Positions 48,101 to 57,500 of a stretch of 64,000 nt of DNA are shown here, in pieces (the first letter of the stretch is position 1; each line of letters opens with the position of its first letter). The stretch lies in NCBI RefSeq assembly GCF_030265065.1, contig NC_080410.1:36833398-36897397 (forward strand), read 5' to 3'. Source of the stretch: Corythoichthys intestinalis. Lineage: Eukaryota > Chordata > Actinopteri > Syngnathiformes > Syngnathidae. Below the pieces are notes generated by a model. The model saw only the letters and a program-made list of their open reading frames with translations, did not search any database and was not told the origin of the DNA. Made by a program: the position numbers and the translations under genes.

Positions 48101-50914
48101 TTCACTTGAAAACATAATGAATTAAACATTGGTAGAAAGACGATTTACAATGGGTGTAAAAAGTAAAATAATACTTAAATTTCTGTGTAAATTGTCCATA
48201 GGTCACCATATCTTTATCATAAAAACATTAGATAAAATATTCCTCAAATTTGGGTGACCTGGAAATTTAATAAATACTTGTAAAGAGCAAAGGTATATTG
48301 GGTGGAAAAGGTAAATTCATTTCTTATGTATAGCTTTTCCCTGATCATATCCCAGATAAAAGACCGACATTGAATAAACGTTGGTTTTCCATCAAAATCA
48401 TCAGTAAAGTTGACATCGAAATTTTCGACTTCAAGTGACGTTGAAACAATGTTGTTCTATGGTATGTCAGGCGATGGTTGGGTTAACATTGTTTTATAGG
48501 GGATTAACTAATATTGACAAATAGTTGATTTATGATTGACTGGAAAATATGATTGAAAAGTCATTGAATTATGGATGAGCGAGTGTTTTGATCGAAAACA
48601 TAACGTTAATTCAGCGTTGTTCCAATATTATTAATAATCGAAATGACATTTAGGTTTTGTAAGGATTTCAACGTCGAAACAGCATTAATTGAGGGTGCAA
48701 AAGTGCCGTTGATTCAACGATATAAGATCGACAGCGGAATGTTGATCCAACATCTTTTCAACGTCGGTCTGCTATCTCGGATGATATTATTTGTTCAATA
48801 TCATAATCATAAGAATGAACAATTTACTTGGATATTTTTTACTTGGAAATGTGATACCTGTTAAAAGTAAACGTTAGGTGGAAAAGGTAAATTCATATAT
48901 TACATTTCTCTTTACATTGATTGTATACTGGATAACTGTTTATCATCATAACCATAAGATTAAACCATTTACTTAAATTTTTGTCATTTGGAAATTTTGA
49001 TAAATAATAGTAGTAAGAGATCGTATCTTCTTGTATTAGGTGGAAAAAGTAAATTTACCTTTCTTTGTTAACTGATCATATGATGTCCTCTGATCTTTAC
49101 AATAGTCACAAGCATGAACCATTTGCTTCAATTTATACCATCCAAACAATTATATTTTCATATAAGGGCGTAGGATTGGTCTCAATATTGGTAGGGACGA
49201 TATAACAGCATAAGCTGCTAGTAAAATTTTTGCTGGGAATGGCGTGAGTGAACGGCGGTCAGGGCTACATTTTTCACCAATAAGAACCTAATTAATTGAT
49301 AGGCGAAATGATTAATGCAAAATAGATCTGTATTGACTTGCACTAACTTTCACACTGCAAATTTACAGTATAACATCTTAATCTGGTGATTTTTTTATCA
49401 AATCTAGTCAAAAAAATTTTTTTCATCTTGTTTTGAGTTTTAACACTGGAAGTCCCGGGTTATTTTTGGCTATAAAGAATAACCAGAAAGGCGTCAAATG
49501 ACCCCGATTCCAAACTGACTACTAGGCTTTGTCAAACAATAACCCACTCAAAGAAGCAATCAAGCAGGCCATCCCCCTACACACTCCCGTGGAGTCGCTG
49601 CCTCGATGTGATCTGGGGTTTCACTCTGGATAGCTGCAAATAGCATCTTGAATATCAGAAAGACGGGTAGTCTTCTTGGTGGGTCTTGCAAAGGAATTGG
49701 CTCAGTCTCATGTGGGCGCAAAGAAGGTGCAGAAGGAAAATTTTCTTCGGTAACAACCTCCAACACCTAGCCCCGGGTATAGGGCGGAGTGTCAAATGTC
49801 ACCACATAATTTTTTTTAAATTGTTTTTTTATTACACCTTCCCTTGTACAGTAGGCAAACTGCAGCTTTTGGAAGATGTAAAAAGGTTGTCCGCCTGATT
49901 GCTTGCCTGAGCGGTCCACTGTCCAACAAGCAACAACTGTTTTGTCCAACTGGACAAGCCTAAGAAAACCTGACTAGTATGTTTCAATTGGTTTACACAG
50001 AGGATACAACTGGAAGAGTTGAAGGGACAAGCAAACACTTAAAAAGAAAAGTCATATCCTGTCAGTAGTTTGGTCTATTTTATGGTGGCTTTTTCACCAC
50101 ATCCTGTCTTCTGGGCTTGAAAGTGACAACAGGCCAGCAACAACACCAGTTTACCCTTCCCCCATCAGCCAAGGCACCCCTGCCCTGCAAACACTCAAGA
50201 TGCTGACTGGAGCAATTAAACCCTGTGGTTTTGCGAGTGTGAATGGGAATGACTAATGAGGACCATAGTGCTCACAAAAGATATGCGAATTAGGGTCAGA
50301 TGATCCTTCTCTGGTTACAAAAGTGATTTGCATGAACTGATCCACCCTTGGTAGTTCTAGTGTTAAAGCCTAGTTAACAGATTAATGCGTCAGATTCTTC
50401 CACTTACTTTTAGTAAATATTACCATTTGTTCTTATTAAGCCCATACATGTAATAGTCGGTGATTTTTCACCTAAATCAAGAAAAAAATGCTTTCAAATA
50501 ATGTTTTGAATAATATTTATTCTTGAATTAAGAACATTTCTGACAAACATAAATATACAAACTTTTTGTTTCAAATAAGTCTGTTGAGCTTATTTTCAGC
50601 TAACAATTTTTATTGCAACAATTGAAATCTGAGTAAAATTTACTTGAAGCACTGGCAGATAATTTCACCTTTTTCTAGTAGATTTACACTGAAAACAAGG
50701 GAATTTAATTTTTTTTTTTCTTTCTTTTGGTGGGGCCAATTTGAGCATCCTGAAAAGTTAGTAGTTTTTTGTCCCTACCGTCCCTATGCAAACCTACACA
50801 CTTGGATGAATTTAATTTCATGAATTTAAATTCATTTCATGAATGAATTTAATTAATTTTTCTTTTTTTCCCCCTTGTCCCTTCACAGAGTTCGCTGCCC
50901 TTGTCAAGGCATAA
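42168..50914 (+). CDS. pvalb: Beta-parvalbumin gene B, complete
   Basis: Coding exons 42168-42228, 45003-45135, 47732-47841 and 50889-50914 (61+133+110+26 nt) give a 109-residue protein, the family's usual length. It is a small cytosolic calcium buffer that speeds relaxation of fast muscle. Helix AB region residues 1-39 begin [16 protein letters not shown]. The CD loop is D52-E63 ([12 protein letters not shown]) and the EF loop D91-E102 ([12 protein letters not shown]), both with all ligands. The Arg76-Glu82 pair of the interdomain salt bridge is present and the end is EFAALVKA. A non-coding exon 1 ends at 41749 (cagtgcaaag/GTGAGT). Poly(A) signal AATAAA is at 51110-51115. Introns 2, 3 and 4 (2.8, 2.6 and 3.0 kb) are swollen by transposons. 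Third-position GC is high, as in highly expressed fish muscle genes. The exact pvalb number (1-4) cannot be told without a tree. Confidence 0.96.
42258..42602 (+). mobile_element. Short hAT-like MITE ('aggccggcccag' ends) in gene B intron 2
   Basis: Left aaggccggcccagcc, right tggcctgggccggccct(a). TSD ctacatgc/ctatatga, 6 of 8 identical. It starts 29 bp after the donor of exon 2. Confidence 0.7.
42735..43790 (+). repeat. Unclassified dispersed repeat, copy 1 (gene B intron 2)
   Basis: Shares long blocks with 55745-57520: ggcggaaaacactcaggtga, gatacatcattggaaagctt, aaaatctcaattttctgg, aaactccatgtagca and taatgcgc(g/c)atgaatctgc. No TIR, poly(A) tail or coding recognised. It lacks a roughly 700-bp segment that copy 2 has. 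Confidence 0.75.
44001..44865 (+). mobile_element. TA-flanked MITE ('ccgtaatttcgggactataa'), with nested element
   Basis: TIRs ccgtaatttcgggactataa and (complement of right) ccctaattttcggactataa, with TA outside. The cgggactataaggcgcac motif family is common in fish non-autonomous mariner-type elements. In gene B intron 2. Confidence 0.8.
44157..44765 (+). mobile_element. Nested MITE with 'ggtaacac' ends
   Basis: Ends ggtaacacgtcatttgacaa and (complement) ggtaacactttgtttgacag; TSD tattaact/tattaacc (44149-44156 and 44766-44773). Inverted repeats extend about 40 bp (ggcatc(a/g)taagactgtcat). Confidence 0.82.
45226..46236 (+). mobile_element. hAT-like MITE ('gttgttccgatc' family) in gene B intron 3
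   Basis: Starts tagggttgttccgatcatgt and ends gatcgatcgggacatctcta; perfect TSD gtcagcaa (45218-45225 and 46237-46244). It begins 90 bp after exon 3. Non-coding. Confidence 0.92.
46504..47292 (+). mobile_element. hAT-like MITE ('taggagtgggaacctc' family) in gene B intron 3
   Basis: Starts taggagtgggaacctcttgg and ends attttgtcacaccccta. TSD gtgcacat versus gtccgcat, 6 of 8. Contains a hairpin at 46694-46786 (arms 46694-46728 and 46751-46786). Sister of 9019-9707. Confidence 0.82.
47860..49165 (+). repeat. Degenerate tandem array, about 150-bp unit, in gene B intron 4
   Basis: The word gggtggaaaaggtaaa or a close variant recurs at 47999, 48153, 48299, 48877 and 49038; each period also has a variant of tttgtaaattgatcatatg and cacttggaaatttaataaa. 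Period about 146-161 bp once the insertion at 48352-48776 is removed. Begins right after the exon 4 donor. Confidence 0.8.
48352..48776. mobile_element. MITE with 'agaccgac(a/g)ttgaa' inverted ends, inside the array
   Basis: Left cccagataaaagaccgacat, complement of right ccgagatagcagaccgacgt, each followed by a ttgaa-x-a-acgttgg-like word; several internal copies of ttcaacg and cgttgg words. Boundaries approximate, TSD unclear. Confidence 0.6.
49444..50362. mobile_element. TTAA-flanked element (piggyBac type), gene B intron 4
   Basis: TTAA at 49440-49443 and 50363-50366; ends cactggaagtcccgggt and (complement) cactagaactaccaagg, related to 36414-37191. Interior frames on the minus strand (49766-49560 and 49949-49767) suggest transposase remnants, but I cannot confirm the family. 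Confidence 0.7.
50367..50880. other. pvalb: Gene B intron 4, remainder
   Basis: AT-rich intron, ending in the polypyrimidine tract and acceptor (cccttcacag) of exon 5. Nothing else recognised. Confidence 0.5.
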
Positions 50915-51431
50915 GCCCCGCCCTCACCCCCCAGACCAAGAAGCCCCTTTGATTTCACGCCCCACCAGGCGGGATCCGGTAATCACCAGCTGAAAGAATA
51001 TTTTTTATAACTTATTTATGAGTTGCCTGCGGACTGATTCTCAACATGGACATGTTCTGAAACTCTTGCAAGTTGTACACCATCTTTTGAGGCAGAGTGA
51101 AAAAATGGGAATAAATACTCTTTTGGTGTAAAAATCATTTCCTTTGTCACCCGTTGTTTTTGCACCAAGCTAAAACGCACCATCATGACGCACGGTGATG
51201 ATGTCATTGGAATGGGTTTGGGAGTTTGGCTTAGCACGTGTATTGTTAGTTTTTTTTCAGTCTTTCCATCACTGATAGCTCTTGACATCAAATATCTGTG
51301 TTAACATATTGGCTGCAATGGACAATGATATGCGACCCCAAACTTTTGAATGGTAGTGTACGTCTATGTCTTTTAAATTTAGAGAGCTGAAAATAAATGG
51401 TTATGTTTCAGTGCCATTAATGACACTACAC
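50915..51431 (+). other. pvalb: 3' UTR of parvalbumin B and short flank
   Basis: Untranslated sequence after the TAA at 50912-50914, with AATAAA at 51110-51115 and probable cleavage near 51130. The rest up to the hAT-like element at 51432 shows no gene. Confidence 0.75.
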
Positions 51432-52117
51432 TTGTGCTGCAATGATTAATCGACTAACTCGAGTAATTCGATAAGAAAAAAGATCCGAATTAAATTTTGC
51501 TGCTTTGAATATTTGTTAAATTAAAGTGGCGTTGTAATGGTTTGTTTTGAAAGTGTTAGCATTTAGTTTTATTGATTTGGATGGATACACTGCCCTCTAG
51601 TGGCAACAGTGAATATTTGATAACTCATTTCACATGGCTGAATCCAGCTGCTCCCTGTTAAGACCAATATTAGCTACGTTTTTTTTTTTAAGCTAATGTT
51701 TTTTAATGCATTTGTAATTTAGCCATTTTTGTGGGAATATGTGTTTGATTCTACAAAAAAAAAAAATTAGCATTTTATAGCATTTAAGCTAGCAGAATTT
51801 TGCTATGTAAGTTAGCCATTTGTTCTTTTGTTGTACTTATATCCTAATTTATTAATTTTTTTTCTACCGTTTGAGTCCTTATCAGATTACTTAATTATTC
51901 GAACTAATTAGTTCATTGATTAATTGACTACTAAAATAAACTGGCTTTTAATCTATAATTCTTTTCCCTATTGTTTTGTACTGCGCACGTTGTGTGAACC
52001 CTTTTTTTTTTTTTTTTTTGTCTCAACTGTAAAGTGTCTTTGAGCACCGGTAAAAGCGCTCTATATATAAAATGTATTATTATTATTATTATAAAATAAT
52101 TGATAGCTGCAGCCCTA
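51432..52117 (+). mobile_element. hAT-like MITE ('tagtgctgcaac' family), with LINE-tail insertion
   Basis: Starts ttgtgctgcaatgattaatc and ends attgatagctgcagcccta; TSD cactacac/caatacac, 7 of 8 (51424-51431 and 52118-52125). A 3' LINE-like tail (cggtaaaagcgctctatata then (att)n, about 51946-52093) is inserted near its right end. Confidence 0.83.
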
Positions 52118-52719
52118 CAATACACAGTCATGCATTATTTATCCTCTGCCAAGAAAGACTAATGTTAATGCCATCCTGAGAAGTGTCAGTGAAAAGTAGA
52201 TCTTTTTTTATTTTTTAATATTCCGATTAATGAAGCAGACGTCCCATTTATTTGAACCGATATCGCCTTCAATAGAATGGAAATTTCCATTCGGGTCCGC
52301 ATTGAGATTTCACTGATTTCAATCAGTCCATTGTAGTCCATTTGCAAAAAGAATCCTGGCAAGCTCACCCTGTATCCGGTTGCAACTCTTAGGGTCTTGT
52401 TAGCATTCAAAGTGACAGCTGACAAATGAACGGCCTCAGCTTGGGACAGTGGTGCCACCTAGACGTGAAAAAATGTTGCCGTCTCAAACCCTGAACTACT
52501 ACTTCTTGTGCTTTTCAGTTTGATCTCACTCCATTTTCACAGTTGGTATACTCATTCCCTTCCAAATAGTCATTTTCAAGTCCAAAATCAAAGCTACATA
52601 TGTTGAACAAGATTGCAATTCGCCACCCCTGTCGCACTATTCTTAGCAGGGGATGGGGTCGGATTGGGGGAGGCTCACAGACGTCTTCAAACGCACCTTT
52701 TAAGCGTCTTCGTTTGTCA
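52118..52719. other. Intergenic between parvalbumins B and C
   Basis: About 600 bp of mostly unique sequence upstream of the gene C promoter. No gene or repeat end recognised. Confidence 0.45.
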
Positions 52720-52954
52720 AAGGTTAAAAATAGAGGACTCCCTGGCTACGGGACAAAATGTTCGCTGGCCCCCTTTGACCGCCCCCCCCTCCTCCTTTTT
52801 GCCCATTTGAGCGGTGTCAATTATCCAATGCCTCGGATTTCCGCGGGGTGAACCTATAAAAGGTCAGCTGTGACAAGCGGGCGATCACTGCAGTCGCCTC
52901 CCCGACTCCTGTCCTGCATCATCCGTACCGTCTGAAACAAAGACCCCCTCACAG
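52720..52954 (+). promoter_or_regulatory. pvalb: Promoter and non-coding exon 1 of parvalbumin C
   Basis: MEF2 motif TTAAAAATAG at 52724-52733, TATAAAA at 52855-52861 and a MyoD-type E-box CAGCTG at 52865-52870. The start is expected near 52885; exon 1 then runs to 52954, where ctcacag/GTGAGT is a strong donor. The MEF2-TATA arrangement repeats that of gene B, so the duplicated unit included its promoter. Confidence 0.78.
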
Positions 52955-53549
52955 GTGAGTTTGATTTAGTGAGTTGAATGTTGAAGGACTAAAATAAGAA
53001 TTTTTTTTTTTTTCATGGTTTAACATTAACTCGTCAGCTGATTGAGGGATATGTCGCTGTTGAATTTTGAGCTATGAGCTAACATGAAAACTGTCATTCT
53101 CTATTGTTATTATCATTTTTAAAGAGAGCATGATTTCTATAAGACTGGGGCGAATAAATAAACAATTATTCCTCTGAGAATATGCATGGCGGACCGGATA
53201 AAATGATGTGACGGTCCACTCTTGGGCACATGAACTTCATGTTTGATCTAAGTTAATAATTGCTGCCATTGACGGCGATTGATTGATTATGGTGTTGATT
53301 TACTTTTCTTTGTGGAATTATTTTATGGAAAAAAAAACAAAAAAAAAACTGAACCTAAAATATGTGTTTAATTGCCAAAATCAAAAAGCATTTTGGAGAA
53401 ATAATTAACTGAAAAAAAATATTAAATATTATATATACTATAATAATATTTAGATCTTTTTTTTTAAATCAAATAACCAACTAAAAGCTGCATTTAGTCA
53501 GTTTTTGAGTCAGAAAAATGTTTGAATAAATATTTAGAAAATAATCATT

Positions 53550-53565
<16 letters not shown>

Positions 53566-53612
<47 letters not shown>
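53566..53612. repeat. (TA)n microsatellite
   Basis: About 23 uninterrupted TA units, in intron 1 of parvalbumin C; the hAT-like MITE at 53623 inserted at its edge. Confidence 0.95.
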
Positions 53613-53615
<3 letters not shown>

Positions 53616-53622
53616 TATATAT

Positions 53623-54259
53623 TAGGGCTGTCGAAATTATTGCGTTAACGGGCGGTAATAAATTTTTTAAATTAATCACGTTAAAATATTTGACGCAATT
53701 AACACACATGCCCCGCTCAGACATTTAAATGACAGTACAGTGAAATGCCCACTTGTTAATTGTGTTTTATGGAGTTTTGCTGCCCTCTGCTGGTGCTTGG
53801 GTGCGACTGATTTTATAGGCGTCAGCATTGTGTAAGTAATTATTGACATCAACAATGGCGGGCTACTAGTTTATTTTTTGATTGAAAATTTTACAAATTT
53901 TATTAAAATTAAAACATTAAGAGGGGTTTTAATATAAAATTTCTATTACTTGTACTAACATTTATCTTTTAAGAACTACAAGTCTTTCTATCCATGGATC
54001 GCTTTAACAGAATGTTAATAATGTTAATGCCATCTTGTTGATTTATTGTTATAATAAACAAATACAGTCCTTATGTACCTTATGTTGAATGTATATATCC
54101 ATCTTGTGTCTTATCTTTCCATTCCAACAATAATTTACAGAAAAAAAATGGCAAATTTTATAGATGGTTTGAATTGACATTAATTGCGATTAATTACGAT
54201 TAATTAATTTTTAAGCTGTAATTAACTTGATTAAAAAATGTAATCATTTGACAGCCCTA
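53623..54259 (-). mobile_element. hAT-like MITE ('tagggctgtcaaacgatt' family) in gene C intron 1
   Basis: Ends tagggctgtcgaaattattg and catttgacagcccta, reversed relative to the copy at 4855. Inserted in a (TA)n microsatellite (53566-53612); flanks gtatatat/atatatat are compatible with an 8-bp TSD but uninformative. Confidence 0.85.
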
Positions 54260-54427
54260 ATATATATATATATATGTGTGTGCAATGAAAAAAGTATTGT
54301 AGCATTTCTAGCTATTTATAAAAATTGTGATTCATATAGAAAAACATTTGAAAAATACTTGAAAACGATGAATTAAAAAAAAAAAAATCACAATTGTATA
54401 TATATATATTAACACACTGGCTCAGAT

Positions 54428-54488
54428 GTCCAATCCATTTGAACTGGGAGGGCTGACAGCAATTCCTCCCAGTCTAAATGGATTGGAC
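54428..54488. repeat. Short perfect-looking hairpin before gene C exon 2
   Basis: Arms 54428-54451 (gtccaatccatttgaactgg…) and 54465-54488 pair at 22 of 24 positions around a 13-base loop. It belongs to the ccaatccattt-actgggagg repeat seen across the window and lies 67 bp before the ATG exon. Confidence 0.8.
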
Positions 54489-54554
54489 GACTATCACCAT
54501 CAATGGCAACTTTGTTCTCATTCTAATAATCGCTTCTGTTTGCAGCATATCACA

Positions 54555-57500
54555 ATGGCCCTTCACGGTTTACTGAATGATGCTGAGGTCACTGCAGCCC
54601 TGGATGGATGCAAAGGTTTGCATTTTTTCACATTAACACACACGGATTCCACAGCCACTGATAGTGTGGCCAATGTCTTTACTCAGACGCCGGATCGTTC
54701 GACCACAAGAAGTTCTTCAAGGCCTGCGGCCTGGCCGGCAAGTCCTTGGACGACTTGAAGAAGGCTTTCGCTATCATCGACCAGGACAAGAGCGGTTTCA
54801 TTGAGGAGGATGAGCTCAAGTAGGAAATGTCTGGCAAATTAAAACCAGGTTCCGTTTTGGTGTGTAACCAACGCGTTTCGGCAGGCTGTTCCTGCAGAAC
54901 TTCAAGCAGGGCGCGCGCACACTGAACGACGCCGAGACCAAGGCTTTCCTCAAGGCCGGTGACACCGATGGCGATGGCAAAATTGGCGTTGATGGTACGC
55001 CCGCCCGACCTTTGGCCCCTAACCCTTTCACTTATACTGTAAAAAAAAAAAAAAAAAAACTGGCAAAACTTCAAGTAAATTTCAAGTCAACCAAATTCAC
55101 TTTAATGTTGAAGTCTTGAGGGGAAAAAAAAAACAATAGTTGAAATTAGTGCTGCAACGATTAATCGATTAACTTCAGTAATTCGATTAGAAAAAAGATT
55201 GGAATTAAAATTTTGGTGCTTCCAGCATTCATTTAATTAAAGTGACGTTTTAATTGTTTGTTTTGGAAGTGTTTGCGTTTAGTTGTATTGATTTTTGTAG
55301 ATACACTGCAACAGTGAATATGATATAACTCATTTCACATGACTGAATCCAGCTGCTCCCTGTTAAGATCAACATGTTTTTGTTTGAGCAAATGTTTTTA
55401 ATGCATTCGTAATTTAGTTTATAGGTATATTTAGCCATTTTTTTGTGGGAATATGTGTTTTAAAAAAAAAAAAAAAAAAAAAAAGCATTTTATATAATTT
55501 AAGCTAGCGGACTTTTGCTATGTAAGTTAGCCAACTGTTATTTTGTTGCATTTAGATCATCATTTATTTATTTTTTATACCGTTTAAGGTTCAGCTCAGT
55601 TATTTAAATTTTCTATGTCCCTATCCGATTACTTGATTATTCATACTAGCTAGTTCATCGATTAATCGACTACTGAAATAATTGATACTGCAGCTCTAGT
55701 TAAAACATTTTCAGCACACTAGACTTTAGTAGTTTGAATTCAACATTTTAACCCTTTACAGGATAAGTGACTATTTTTGGTAAATAAAAAAAAAACACTG
55801 AACCCCAAAAAGACTTGACGTACATACAGTATACGGGGAGATCACAAATAAGCCACAATATTAGCGTTTCGTGTCGCTCCATTAACCAAATTGGTCTCAA
55901 TTGTAATTATACGTGTGTATTTATTCCTATTGATAATTTCTATAAATATATGTGGCGGAAAACACTCAGGTGACTTTTTCAATTTTCAAAATTGGCCTAT
56001 ATGCATCTGTGATACATCATTGGAAAGCTTAAAATCTCAATTTTCTGGGGGGAGAAAATTTTTGAACAGGAAGAGGTTTAAAAAAAAAAAAAAAAAACTT
56101 TAAACAACAAAACCCTAACTGGAGGTGAGAGCATGAGAGAGCATAATTAAAGACGCCATGATTTTGACAAGATATTATCGTGGACTTCCTTCTTTTCGAT
56201 CCAAAAACTCCATGTAGCATGTATCAAGACACAGCTGTGAATGGCCACAGCTGGGTTTTTGGGGGATTTTATGGGTGAAACACAATAATATAACAAGGGT
56301 CGCGATGCAAAAATCGATCGAGATTTTCTTTTTCATATATTTATCCTTTTAAACTTTTTTTTTTTTTTTTTTTGTCCAATGTTTGGGAAAATGCGACAAT
56401 TACAAAAAATATATAATTAAGTGATAGTTATGAGATAGATATCCGTGTCTTATTTACAGACACCTTTACAGACACATTTTTTTCATTGTGATGTAATTTG
56501 TTAAAAAGTTTGAAATATGCGAATGAATAATTTTTTTTTTTTTTTTTTTTTTTTTAACTAAATAGTAGACATCAATTTATGATTCTAAGCTAAAAATGAC
56601 AGACCTTTTGAATAATAAATATCATTACTTACCTTCTTTATATGGCAGGGTTGAAATAAAAGCGGTTGCGCGACGTCTGTAAACGGGGGTCTCCAGGATA
56701 AAACGGACAATTTAAAAATAGTTCAGGGACCCGTTGGTGTTATTTGTCCATATTCTGGCTTTTTTTTTTTTTTTTTTTTAGTTTTTTCTGTATTTCATCG
56801 AAGAAAAAGCATTGGAAAAATTACACTAGGGCGCTAATATTTCCCCAGGATAGTAAAAACATGTAAAGATCAAAATGGCACCATGTTGCAATTTCTAACT
56901 TATTGCAAACTGGTTGGGGAGATTTGCACTAAATACTTGTAACAATGCCATGTTCTGGCTCATTGACTCCCATTATAAATAATAATTTTTGATATGCTGT
57001 AAACCTAATGTGTTATAATGCATTTTCCGTGATTTCTGATGCAATCGTTTCTCTGGCGAGTCAAAAACATGGAAATAGAGGAATTTGTGTGTTGAGAGTC
57101 TCAACACCCAAAAGTCACTAGGGGGCGCCAAAGGCCAATACATGAATTTACTTGCAAAGAAATTCTGTTGTTATGACTTATGGAATTATTTGGGCCTCCA
57201 ACTATGTCATATGAAATATTCAAATTAGATTTTTATTTTATATATCTATATATATACAGCATAGTTAGTTTTGATATTAGAATAATTAAAAAATAAATAA
57301 ATAAAAACTATATATGTGTAGATAGGTCTGATGCCAATGAACATTTTTGAGTGGTTGAAAGTGAAAAAATATTCATAAATGACTTAGTTATCACACTTCA
57401 AAGGAAAAGCCATACTTTGGACAAAATCACAAGAATTTAGTCAAAATAGAATAATGCCCATGGGTTAATGCGCCATGAATCTGCTATTATTAATGGCCAT

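Noticed and set aside
54679-55074. 131-codon minus-strand frame over gene C exons
   Set aside because: Antisense shadow of parvalbumin exons 3 and 4; GC-rich third positions keep the reverse frame open.
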